From contig RQOL01000772.1 of NCBI GenBank assembly GCA_013076295.1, positions 3,749,087 through 3,813,086 of the forward strand: a stretch of 64,000 nt of DNA. The letters run 5' to 3'. The translations under genes and the position numbers were made by a program. Under the pieces are notes generated by a model that had not been told where the DNA came from, made no database searches, and saw nothing but the letters and a program-made list of their open reading frames with translations. Position 1 is the first letter of the stretch, and each line of letters begins with the position of its first letter. This DNA comes from Sanderia malayensis. Taxonomy: Eukaryota; Cnidaria; Scyphozoa; Semaeostomeae; Pelagiidae. Positions 26,867 through 39,748 of the stretch are shown here, piece after piece.

Positions 26867-28234
26867 ATGAGTGAGCCGGATATAAAACTTACTGTGGAGC
26901 TGCCGTTTTTAAAGGTTGACGAGAAAATAATTCGTTACTTCACACTGTCTTGCGGGGCGTCCCATGCATTTGCACCAAATGGTACTTTTCATCGAGACTG
27001 TGTGCCTCTTTTTCTTGGTGCGGATGTCTTGAAAAATTGCGGAGCGTATGCAGTGAAGAATCTTGGCAGGGTTCACAGTAAGTTTGCATCTGAAGGGCTT
27101 GCAACAAAAATATCCTTTCCTGCACCATCTTGCCGACTGAAGGGGATAAGAGGTACTGGGGAGAAAATTTGGTTCTACAGTATTCAAGGCTTGTTTAAGG
27201 TGGCGTTTGATTATTATCAGCGAAAAGAACAGAAGGAACTACTTGAAAAATGTCAACGTATGTGGATATTACGGGTGGGTGATACTCCGCTTTCTCAGGA
27301 AATCTCATTGACAAAGCTTGAACAACTGAGCTTGATGCCCAGTTCAGAATTTGCATCTGTTACTTGTGATATTGCATGCCCCCAAGATAAAGTTGATGAT
27401 GTTCCACAGGACCCCCAAGTTAGAATTGATGATAATCCACAGGGCCCTGAAGTTTTAATTGATAATAATCCACAGGGCCCTCAAGTTATAATTGATGGTG
27501 TTCCACAGGACCCCCAACATAAAATTGATGATGTTCCACAGGACCCCCAACATAAAATTGATGATGTTCCACAGGACCAAGGTATTGGATGCAAAGTAAC
27601 AGCAAACTGCTCGGGGAAACATTGTCCAACCAATTATACAACTGATAGGGCTCAACATTACTGTGAAAAGTTGCAGGGTTTGCTGAAAGAGATTTTCCAG
27701 CATTATGATAATGGTGATGATACAAACTGTGATATCATATTATCATATTTGGAATCATTTATAATGCTTTGCATTCATGAGAAAGAAAACATTGTCAGCA
27801 GAAAATCAACTGCATTCCCGATAAAATTGATTAAAGATTATCTGGAGTTGAAATCACAGAGTCTGTCGGATTATCAGGATGAGGAGCTGGCAATTCACAT
27901 ATTGTCAAGTTGGCTTGGAGAGAAATTCAAAGTATTCAAGAGCATCATAAAACAAAATGTCGACAAATTCAAACAAAATTATATTGACTCAATTCAAGAG
28001 CTTCCACAGTCAGAGGAAATCATCAAGGAACTGTATCCTTCAGCAATGTATAGTCTACTCTACTTGTGGATAAGAGGACCAGAGATTGAAGATGAATCGG
28101 ATGATCATCAGATGGGAACAAAACAGGCTGTCTCACTTTGTTTGTTAGCTCTTGAGTTGTTGAACAACCAACCAGTGACTGGTGTTGGGCATTATGTTTA
28201 TTCACTTCTACAGCATAGCAGTGTTTCTCATTGA
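26867..28234 (+). CDS. Unrecognised intronless protein, 455 aa, with 11-residue tandem repeats
   Basis: One uninterrupted frame in a region where every other gene is split. I do not recognise the family. Visible parts: an N-terminal globular region (residues 1-165; VELPFLKVDEKIIRYFTLSCGASHAF begins it, given here by its first part KLTVELPFLKVDEKI), a spacer (about 175-240) of five to six copies of an 11-residue unit (DDVPQDPQHKI, DDNPQGPEVLI and so on), and a C-terminal helical region (about 255-455) ending in LLALELLNNQPVTGVGHYV. There is no signal peptide or membrane segment, so it is probably cytosolic or nuclear. Coding-like codon use and length make a real gene likely; the lack of introns could mean retroposition or a mobile-element origin. 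Another ATG-rich choice of start is not needed: ATG 26867 is first in frame. Confidence 0.75.
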   Translation: MSEPDIKLTVELPFLKVDEKIIRYFTLSCGASHAFAPNGTFHRDCVPLFLGADVLKNCGAYAVKNLGRVHSKFASEGLATKISFPAPSCRLKGIRGTGEKIWFYSIQGLFKVAFDYYQRKEQKELLEKCQRMWILRVGDTPLSQEISLTKLEQLSLMPSSEFASVTCDIACPQDKVDDVPQDPQVRIDDNPQGPEVLIDNNPQGPQVIIDGVPQDPQHKIDDVPQDPQHKIDDVPQDQGIGCKVTANCSGKHCPTNYTTDRAQHYCEKLQGLLKEIFQHYDNGDDTNCDIILSYLESFIMLCIHEKENIVSRKSTAFPIKLIKDYLELKSQSLSDYQDEELAIHILSSWLGEKFKVFKSIIKQNVDKFKQNYIDSIQELPQSEEIIKELYPSAMYSLLYLWIRGPEIEDESDDHQMGTKQAVSLCLLALELLNNQPVTGVGHYVYSLLQHSSVSH

Positions 28235-28679
28235 TAAATTAGTAATCTGTGTAATCTGAGCTGAAGCTGATAAAGTGATCCAGTAATCCATGAATTGATT
28301 ATATTTTCGCATTATAATCTGGTTTGGAGTTGGTGAAGAGACTCAAGTAATTTGATAATCCAAGTAAGTCAGTGATGCACTTAATGCAGTTTGAATTCGA
28401 TGAATTTATCCACTGATCTAAATCACACTGGTCTTAGCAATCGAGACTGCAGTAGATTTTGTGATCCAAATAATCCAGTTATCCAATATACTGATCTCAC
28501 TAATCCGTTATGAAGCAGATTTTGTGATCCAAGTAGTCAATGGAAGCACTTTAACTTTCCGTGTATTCTTTGGACATACCACTTACTGTACTTTCTGTGA
28601 GCAAACATGCATAACCAAAGCTGCAATGATGTCTGATTTATGCCATTTAAACAGATAACGACATACCATCACTGTGGTT
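28235..28679. other. Short convergent spacer with GTGATCCA-type repeats
   Basis: Tail-to-tail gap between the orphan ORF and TMEM17. It contains diverged repeats of TGATCCAAGTAATCCAGT type between 28240 and 28540. No coding signal. Confidence 0.5.
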
Positions 28680-30367
28680 TTAGCCTCTAAATGTAACATT
28701 CTCTACATTCTCATTGGACAGTGTTTCCATTTCAATCAGGTCATCAAATTGTTTCAGGTGAAACTTCTCAACTTGATGTTCTGTGAGCGCTTTCACTGCT
28801 CTATAACCCTGTATGATTTCAAACACAATGAACAATACGAGGATGATGTTAGCAGCTCGCTCCATTGGCATAATCAAAGCTGTTTCATTTAGTAGCAGGA
28901 CACACGATAGAGGTAATTGTAAGATGAATGTCACCAGCCAAAATCCAGCCAGTTCTGGGACCTGAAAAAGACATTAACTTTTTATCTTGTTATTGTAATA
29001 TTATAATATGCCAATATTATACTATTGGTGATGAACATTGTAGAAGTAGAAATTGTAGAATATATATTTAATGATTGTGAGGTTGATGCATTAGCAAAGA
29101 GCTGTGCAGCTATATGTATGCAATTAGGTGTACAGTATACCATTTTATTGCGGGAGTGTAGCCTAGTGGGTAAGGTGCTGGATTTTGAATCTTTAAACAG
29201 TAGCCTTTATGGGTTTCGAATCCATGAACTGTCAGAATCACAGAGTATGAGCAGTAAGCCAATTGTCCATCCTTCCGAGGTCGGTAAATGATTACTCAGG
29301 GTCTTCGTTTTAGAATATCATTCAAGGGGCACAAGCTGCAGGCCCGCACCAGGTGCACAGCCACCAGAGGCCTCAGCCTGTGCTAAGAAATAAATATTGC
29401 CGCTTGCTTGCTTGCTACACGTCTGATAACAGTTTACTACTGTCTCGTGCCAATTTACTATTGCTAAGCAATCACCTTCTCTTGCAGGTTCCCAGTGTAA
29501 CCAAGGTACAGTCTACCAATTTCAATTATCGCCATGATGACATAGATGACAATCAGCACAAACTTGTAAACAGAATCAAGCTTCTCATACTACAAAATAG
29601 ATTGGTTTATCAGTTGTTCGTGAGTTTGAAAATTATTCTCTGGCATGTATGAAGTTGTCTTCTATCTACAATAGAGGACAAGGGTCTCCAGGACACTTGA
29701 AAAAATCAGATAGAATGCTATGTTTCTGCACGCTTTGTTTCCTGTAAACATAATGCGACTCCCCCCATTTCCCCCAAAACAATATTGTCTTCTTCACCCC
29801 TCTTTTTTCATCACTTTGCCAAAATAATTTCAACAATATTGTATACAATGATCTCTAGAGACAAGCTGCATTGCGGGAGGAGGGGGATGAACTCTGCCTC
29901 TAAAACTTGAGGAAAATTCCAAGTGTCCCAGGACTTTTGTCCTCCATTCTAGATATTATCTGATTAAACAAGAATCAGTAGGTAATTATCATGATTATTA
30001 TACCTTTGCCACAAATGTTACAATGCAAATGATAAACCAAAATCCGGAATAATAAGCATTGAAATAAAGTATGACTTGGAGTGCAAGGTTTGATGCAAGA
30101 TTTGTTTCTGTAGAAATAGAAATTATGAATTTTACAAGGTAATTTTTCAAATACAATCACAACTGGGCGGGACAGTGGGTGTGTTATCGGGATGACGGAT
30201 GAAGACTTCCTAAAAGGATGATATTGACAAACTATAGCATCAATTTATTTTAATAGCGCCTCACCAACATTGAGTAAACGTTTCTTATCAGTAATATTAG
30301 ATTGTCTGGTGTTGGGAAACATAGCAGTTGTAGCATTTGTGAGCCTATTTCTCAAACCGTCCGCCAT
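28680..30367 (-). CDS. TMEM17: TMEM17, transition-zone membrane protein (4 exons, 200 aa)
   Basis: TMEM17 is a four-pass membrane protein of the tectonic/MKS complex at the ciliary transition zone, where it helps control which membrane proteins enter cilia. Exons: 30367-30265, 30107-30004, 29589-29476, 28961-28680; phases agree. Length is almost that of human TMEM17 (198 aa). Diagnostic stretches are LALQVILYFNAYYSGFWF, RLYLGYTGNLQEKVPELAGF and FHLKQFDDL. Four hydrophobic segments are visible. Intron 3 holds a SINE (29150-29415) and intron 2 a MITE (29666-29952), which explains its large introns. Its promoter faces the satellite block that begins near 30720. Confidence 0.93.
29150..29415 (+). 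mobile_element. tRNA-derived SINE in a TMEM17 intron
   Basis: Box A (TAGCCTAGTGGGTAAGGTG) and box B (GGGTTTCGAATCC) of a polymerase III promoter are spaced as in a tRNA. The body continues through CCTTCCGAGGTCGGTAAATG and a GC-rich part (CAGGCCCGCACCAGGTGCAC), ending at AAATAAATATTGC and a CTTG-repeat tail. The anticodon region is degenerate. It is a different family from the SINE at 21.3-21.9 kb. Confidence 0.75.
29666..29952. mobile_element. MITE, CTACAATAG family, copy 1
   Basis: 287 bp with ends CTACAATAGAGGACAAGGGT and, reversed, CTAGAATGGAGGACAAAAGT. The interior shares ACTCCCCCCA, AAACAATATTGTCTT and a GGGAGGAGGGGGATGAA block with the copy at 63587-63869. It lies in TMEM17 intron 2. 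Confidence 0.82.
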
Positions 30368-30719
30368 ATTTTATGTGTTCTTGTTGGTTTTGTTGGTTGA
30401 TTGATTGAGCTCCTATCCAATCCAATTCCAACTGTGGCTCAAGGCCCATTGAGGCTGTACTCATAACTGTCTTTTTCGACCAATCACGTTCAAACCACAT
30501 TTTAGGCCAACGAAAATATGGCTTAACTCGATATTTTACGGACCAATATGGACTATAAAAAATGGCATGAATTTTTTATTCAACAACGAGATGGCGGGGA
30601 AATGCTGAAGCTAGAAGAAAGGCTAAAATGAATATAGACTCACTAAATATTCGTGCTTTTCCCAGAAGTGTTTACAAAAAATCCTCATCAATTGTATGTT
30701 TTTGCACTATGGGTCGCGT

Positions 30720-33700
30720 CGCGTACATCACTAACCCTGTACTAACCCTCCTGAGGCGAATGCATCAACCATCGGCCTAACCCCAACCCTAAACCTAACC
30801 CTAAGGCCGCCAATGCTTGAGCCATATGGACACCCCATGCATCATATACGCTCCTGCGCAGTTCCAACAATCACGCTACTGCGCTTTCTGGCCACTTTTC
30901 TCCTCCGCATTAGGTAACCCTAACCAACCCTAACCCTAACCCTAAGCCTGAACCCAATGCATCTGCCATATGGACACTCATACATCATAGACGCTCCTGC
31001 GCAGTTCCAACAATAACGCAACTGCGCATTCTGGCCACTTTTCTCCTCTGCATTACGTAACCCTAACCCTATGCCTAAGCCTAAGCCCAATGCATCCGCC
31101 ACATGGACACGCATTGCTTGAGGCATATGAACACCCTTACGTCATATTTGCACCTGGGTACGGAACGATGGAACCGGCTTAAATTTATAGATTTACAATT
31201 GGACTTCTGCCTAATTCACTTTAAATATGCAAAGGCGCTTTAGACCACTTCAATTCTTTGAACTGATTCACTTATAAAGACGATAGGTATACAATAATGT
31301 TGTTCTGTCAAAACTGCAATGTGTCCTAAATTTATATTTCGGTAAGGTTCCAGAATTTTCTAGTGTACCTATGCGAAATGATATTAATTACTTTTTTAAT
31401 ATGGTACGATTCCCGGGATAATTCAGTAAAAAATCGTGTTGTATTTGCTAATACTTCAGTAAGCTTTTGGAATATGAAAACAGTTTCAGTTTCAGTTTTA
31501 TTCATTCATTCATAAAGCAATCCTAAATACAATTCTAATCAATCCTAAATACAATTCTACACATTACACTACAACACCTAATTACTTACACAAATACCAT
31601 ACAATACAAAAAACCAGGTCAGTTACCTTTAATAAAGGCTTACATATTATCCAGTACATCCAAGATTTGTAATTCAATAACTGTTTTTGACATTCGAACA
31701 ATTTAGGCCATTTCCATCGTTCCGTGGAAAAATACCGATATTGGAAACGTTGTTTGTCATTATCGACATTTTATTAGTATCCTCATATTGTATGCTCTGC
31801 AGCAGTGTCACATACATGCTCTGCACTTATATGTCAACCTTGTTTACCAATATTTTCCTCGAGAACGACGATCTAACATTGGACTCTAAGGCCTATGCCT
31901 CAGCCATATGGACACCGATACGTCATTTACGCTCCTGCGCATTAACAGGAATCACGCTACTGCGCATTCTCACCACCTTTCTCCTCCGCATTACTTAACC
32001 CTAACCCTATGGCTAAGCCTATGCCCAATGCATCAGCCGTATGGACACTCATACGTCATATACGCTCCTGCGCAGTTCCAACAATAACGCAACTGCGCAT
32101 TCTCACCACCTTTCTCCTCCGCATTACGTAACCCTAACCCTATGCCTAAGCCTGAGCCCAATGCATCGGCCACATGGACACTCATACGTCATATATGCTC
32201 CTGCGCAGTACCACCAATCACACTTCTGCGCATTCTCACCAACTTTCTCCTCCGCATTACGTAACCCTAACCCTGTGCCTAAGCCTAAGCACAATGCATC
32301 AGCCATATGGACACTTATGCGTCATACATGCTCCTGCGCAGTACCACCACTCACGCTACTGCGCATTTTCACCACCTTTCTCCTCCGCATTACGTAACCC
32401 TAAACCTATGCCTAAGCTTGAACCCAATGCATCTGCCATATGGACACTCATACATCATAGACGCTCCTGCGCAGTTCCAACAATAACGCAACTGCGCATT
32501 CTGGCCACTTTTCTCCTCTGCATTACGTAACCCTAACCCTATGCCTAAGCCTAAGCCCAATGCATCCGCCACATGGACACGCATTGCTTGAGGCATATGA
32601 ACACCCTTACGTCATATTTGCACCTGGGTACGGAACGATGGAACCGGCTTAAATTTATAGATTTACAATTGGACTTCTGCCTAATTCACTTTAAATATGC
32701 AAAGGCGCTTTAGACCACTTCAATTCTTTGAACTGATTCACTTATAAAGACGATAGGTATACAATAATGTTGTTCTGTCAAAACTGCAATGTGTCCTAAA
32801 TTTATATTTCGGTAAGGTTCCAGAATTTTCTAGTGTACCTATGCGAAATGATATTAATTACTTTTTTAATATGGTACGATTCCCGGGATAATTCAGTAAA
32901 AAATCGTGTTGTATTTGCTAATACTTCAGTAAGCTTTTGGAATATGAAAACAGTTTCAGTTTCAGTTTTATTCATTCATTCATAAAGCAATCCTAAATAC
33001 AATTCTAATCAATCCTAAATACAATTCTACACATTACACTACAACACCTAATTACTTACACAAATACCATACAATACAAAAAACCAGGTCAGTTACCTTT
33101 AATAAAGGCTTACATATTATCCAGTACATCCAAGATTTGTAATTCAATAACTGTTTTTGACATTCGAACAATTTAGGCCATTTCCATCGTTCCGTGGAAA
33201 AATACCGATATTGGAAACGTTGTTTGTCATTATCGACATTTTATTAGTATCCTCATATTGTATGCTCTGCAGCAGTGTCACATACATGCTCTGCACTTAT
33301 ATGTCAACCTTGTTTACCAATATTTTCCTCGAGAACGACGATCTAACATTGGACTCTAAGGCCTATGCCTCAGCCATATGGACACCGATACGTCATTTAC
33401 GCTCCTGCGCATTAACAGGAATCACGCTACTGCGCATTCTCACCACCTTTCTCCTCCGCATTACTTAACCCTAACCCTATGGCTAAGCCTATGCCCAATG
33501 CATCAGCCGTATGGACACTCATACGTCATATACGCTCCTGCGCAGTTCCAACAATAACGCAACTGCGCATTCTCACCACCTTTCTCCTCCGCATTACGTA
33601 ACCCTAACCCTATGCCTAAGCCTGAGCCCAATGCATCGGCCACATGGACACTCATACGTCATATATGCTCCTGCGCAGTACCACCAATCACACTTCTGCG

Positions 33701-36700
33701 CATTCTCACCAACTTTCTCCTCCGCATTACGTAACCCTAACCCTGTGCCTAAGCCTAAGCACAATGCATCAGCCATATGGACACTTATGCGTCATACATG
33801 CTCCTGCGCAGTACCACCACTCACGCTACTGCGCATTTTCACCACCTTTCTCCTCCGCATTACGTAACCCTAAACCTATGCCTAAGCTTGAACCCAATGC
33901 ATCTGCCATATGGACACTCATACATCATAGACGCTCCTGCGCAGTTCCAACAATAACGCAACTGCGCATTCTCACCACCTTTCTCCTCCGCATTTTGTAA
34001 CCCTAACCCTATGCCTAAGCCTGAGCACAATGCATCAGCCGTATGGACAATCATACGTCATACATGCTCCTGCGCAGTACCACCACTCACGCTACTGCGC
34101 ATTCTCACCACCTTTCTCCGCCGCATTACGTAACCCTAACCCTAACCCTATGCCTAAGCCTAAGCCCAATGCATCAGCCATATGGACACTCGTACGTCAT
34201 ATACGCTCCTGCGCAGTTCCAACAATAACGCAACTGCGCATTCTCACCACCTTTCTCCTCCGCATTTTGTAACCCTAACCCTATGCCTAAGCCTAAGCCC
34301 AATGCATCAGCCATATGGACACTTATGCGTCATACATGCCTCTGCGCAGTACCACCACTCACGCTACTGCGCATTTTCACCACCTTTCTCCTCCGCATTA
34401 CGTAGCCCTAAACCTATACCTAAGCTTGAACCCAATGCATCTGCCATATGGACACTCATACATCATAGACGGTCCTGCGCAGTTCCAACAATAACGCAAC
34501 TGCGCATTCTCACCACCTTTCTCCTCTGCATTACGTAACCCTAAACCTATGCCTAAGCCTAAGCACAATGCATCAGCCATATGGACAATTATGCGTCATA
34601 AATGCTCCTGCGCAGTACTACCACTCACGCTACTGCGCATTTTCACCACCTTTCTCCTCCGCATTACGTAACCCTAAACCAATGCCTAAGCTTGAACCCA
34701 ATGCATCTGCCATATGGACACTCATACATCATAGACGCTCCTGCGCAGTTCCAACAATAACGCAACTGCGCATTCTCACCACCTTTCTCCTCCGCATTAC
34801 GTAACCCTAACCCAATGCCAAAGCCTAAGCCCAATGCATCGGCCACATGGACACTCATACGTCATATATGCTCCTGCGCAGTACCACCAATCACGCTTCT
34901 GCGCATTCTCACCAACTTTCTCCTCCGCATTACGTAACGCTAACCCTATGCCTAGGCCTAAGCACAATGCATCAGCCATATGGACAATTATGCGTCATCA
35001 ATGCTCCTGCGCAGTACTACCACTCACGCTACTGCGCATTTTCACCACCTTTCTCCTCCGCATTACGTAACCCTAAACCAATGCCTAAGCTTGAACCCAA
35101 TGCATCTGCCATATGGACACTCATACATCATAGACGCTCCTGCGCAGTTCCAACAATAACGCAACTGCGCATTCTCACCACCTTTCTCCTCCGCATTTTG
35201 TAACCCTAACCCTATGCCTAAGCCTGAGCACAATGCATCAGCCGTATGGACAATCATACGTCATACATGCTCCTGCGCAGTACCACCACTCACGCTACTG
35301 CGCATTCTCACCACCTTTCTCCGCCGCATTACGTAACCCTAACCCTAACCCTATGCCTAAGCCTAAGCCCAATGCATCAGCCATATGGACACTCGTACGT
35401 CATATACGCTCCTGCGCAGTTCCAACAATAACGCAACTGCGCATTCTCACCACCTTTCTCCTCCGCATTACGTAACCTAACCTTATGCTTTAGCCTAAGC
35501 CCAATGCATCAGCCATATGGACACTCGTACGTCATATACGCTCCTACGCAGTACCACCAATGACCCTTCTGCGCATTCTCACCACCTTTCTCCTCCGCAT
35601 TACGTAACCCTAACCCTATGCCTAAGCCTAAGCCCAATGCATCAGCCATATGGACACTTATGCGTCATACATGCTCCTGCGCAGTACCACCACTCACGCT
35701 ACTGCGCATTTTCACCACCTTTCTCCTCCGCATTACGTAACCCTAAACCTATGCCTAAGCTTGAACCCAATGCATCTGCCATATGGACACTCATACATCA
35801 TAGACGCTCCTGCGCAGTTCCAACAATAATGCAACTGCGCATTCTCACCACCTTTCTCCTCTGAATTACGTAACCCTAACCCTATGCCTAAGCCTAAGCC
35901 CAATGCATCGGCCATATGGACACCCTTACGTCATATTCGCACCTGGGTACGGAACGATGGAACCGGCTTAAAATTATAGATTTATAATTGGACGTCTGCC
36001 TAATTGACTTTAAATATGAAACGGCCCTTTAGACCACTTCAATTCTTTGAATTGACTCACTTAGAAAGACGATAGGTATACAATAATAGTGATCTGTCGG
36101 ACACTACAATGTGTCCTAAATTCATATTTCGGCAACATTCCAGGATTTTCAAGTAAACCTATGCGAAATGATATTAATTAATTTTTTGGTTAGGTACCAT
36201 TCCCGGGTTAATTCAGTAAAAACCCGTGTTGTATTTGCTAATATTTCAGTAAGCTTTTGGAATATGAAAACAGTTTCAGTTTCAGTTTTATTCATTCATT
36301 CATAAAGCAATCCTAAATACAATTCTACTCAATCCTAAATACAATTCTACACATTACACTACAACACCTAATTACTTACACAAATACCATACAATACAAA
36401 AAACCAGGTCAGTTACCTTTAATAAAGGCTTACATATTATCCAGTACATCCAAGATTTGTAATTCAATAACTGTTTTTGACATTCGAACAATTTAGGCCT
36501 TTCCATCGTTCCGTGGAAAAATACCGATATTGGAAACGTTGTTTGTCATTATCGACATTTTATTAGTATCCTCATATTGTATGCTCTGCAGCAGTGTCAC
36601 ATATACATGCTCTGCACTTATATGTCAACCTTGTTTACCAATATTTTCCTCGAGAACGACGATCTAACATTGGACTCTAAGGCCTATGCCTCAGCCATAT

Positions 36701-37563
36701 GGACACCGATACGTCATTTACGCTCCTGCGCATTAACAGGAATCACGCTACTGCGCATTCTCACCACCTTTCTCCTCCGCATTACTTAACCCTAACCCTA
36801 TGGCTAAGCCTATGCCCAATGCATCAGCCGTATGGACACTCATACGTCATATACGCTCCTGCGCAGTTCCAACAATCACGCTACTGCGCATTCTCACCAC
36901 CTTTCTCCTCCGCATTACGTAACCTTAACCCTATGCCTAAGCCTAAGCCCAATCCATCAGCCATATGGACACTTATGCGTCATACATGCTCTTGCGCAGT
37001 GCCAACAATCACGCTACTGCGCATTCTCACCACCTTTCTCCTCCGCATTACGTAACCCTAACCCTTTGCCTAAGCCTAAGCCCAATCCATCAGCCATATG
37101 GACTCTTATGCGTCATACATGCTCCTGCGCTGTGCCAACAATCACGCTACTGCGCATTCTCACCACCTTTCTCCTCCGCATTACTTAACCCTAACCCTAT
37201 GGCTAAGCCTAAGCCCAATGCATCAGCCGTATTGACACTCATATGTCATATACGCTCCTGCGCAGTACCAACAATCACGTTACTGCGCATTCTCACCACC
37301 TTTCTCCTCCGCATTACGTAACCCTAACCCTAAGGCATCAGCCATCGCCACGTGATATAGGCTCCTACGCAGTATCTTTATAACCCATATGCACCGGCGC
37401 ATTCTGATCACATTTTTACTCCACATGGCGTAACACAATACGCAACCCTTATCCTAATTCCTCGGCCCTTAAAGACGGTGGTCCCTGATACACGCTCCTG
37501 CACAGTAACTATCGCCATGCCACAGCGCATGCTGACCACCTTTTTCCATGAGGTAATCCTAAT
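30720..37563. repeat. 133-bp satellite with telomere-like CCCTAA motifs
   Basis: Tandem units of about 133 bp, each with AACCCTAACCCTATGCCTAA, CCCAATGCATCAGCCATATG, CTCCTGCGCAGT, CTGCGCATTCTCACC and CTTTCTCCTCCGCATTACGT. Units occur at about 30780-31130, 31890-32600, 33360-35935 and 36685-37330, with decayed units to about 37563. The blocks are separated by a non-satellite module of about 770 bp present three times (31131-31890, 32601-33360, 35936-36690). The unit length is one more than a multiple of three, so long open frames arise in every frame without being genes. CCCTAA is the complement of the animal telomere repeat. The block fills the gap between the divergent genes TMEM17 and NDUFS8. 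Confidence 0.95.
30951..33971. repeat. 1,470-bp tandem duplication inside the satellite
   Basis: Bases 30951-32501 reappear at 32421-33971 with a constant offset of 1,470. Every stretch I compared was identical, including the non-satellite module. Divergence begins at about 33972. A third, clearly diverged copy of the module is at 35936-36690. Identity this high means a very recent event or an assembly duplication. Confidence 0.92.
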
Positions 37564-37654
37564 CCACGAAGTTCTGAGGCTCGATTCTAAAGTCTTAAGT
37601 CGAACTCGAACGTGTCGACGAACGGAACGGACTGCTGGCTGCAGTAAAAGCAAG

Positions 37655-39171
<1,517 letters not shown>

Positions 39172-39748
39172 AGGATGTGAAGAGTGAAATTATAACAGAC
39201 AACTAAATTTATTGTTTATGTTAAGGATTTTAATGGCGTTAGTTGCTAGAGTATTATCCATCTTTGTGAAGTCATTGCTGTATCATGTGCTGTGTGGCAT
39301 GATTTTGAAGATATTTTTTGATGTGAAGCTTTATTCTCTGTTAAATTCTGTCGCTAATTGTAAAACGGTATTTGGTAAACTTCTGAAGAGAAGAGAGAGT
39401 GTATGTGAATGACGTCAGAAGGTTTGCAGCAACAACCACACCTTTTTTGGTATACTAAATGCAACTGCAGAAACAATCGAACCACGAACCGAAACTTAGG
39501 ACCGTTGTCTGCTTTGTTGAAACAAACAGCCAACTCGTTATGCGGCTTTATTTCTTGCTGCATGTTGAGGCAAGTAAATAATTGTTAACTTTATATGTAA
39601 TTTGATCTTGGCAACACTGGTTTATCTGTATGCTTTGGTAGCATTATACACATCATTCGTTATTCCGCCCTCGTCATTATCATCAGCAGCATTAAAAATT
39701 TGCTCAGTGGCTGTTTACGGAAAAACATCTGCAGCTTTGACAAGAACA

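Noticed and set aside
31687..37321. Many 60-118 codon open frames on both strands of the satellite
   Set aside because: They recur every 133 bp in all frames because the unit length is not a multiple of three and stops are rare in the unit. They have no start context, domain or constraint.
30720..37563. True chromosome end (telomere)
   Set aside because: Normal genes lie on both sides, and CCCTAA occurs in groups of one to four inside a complex unit, not as a pure array.
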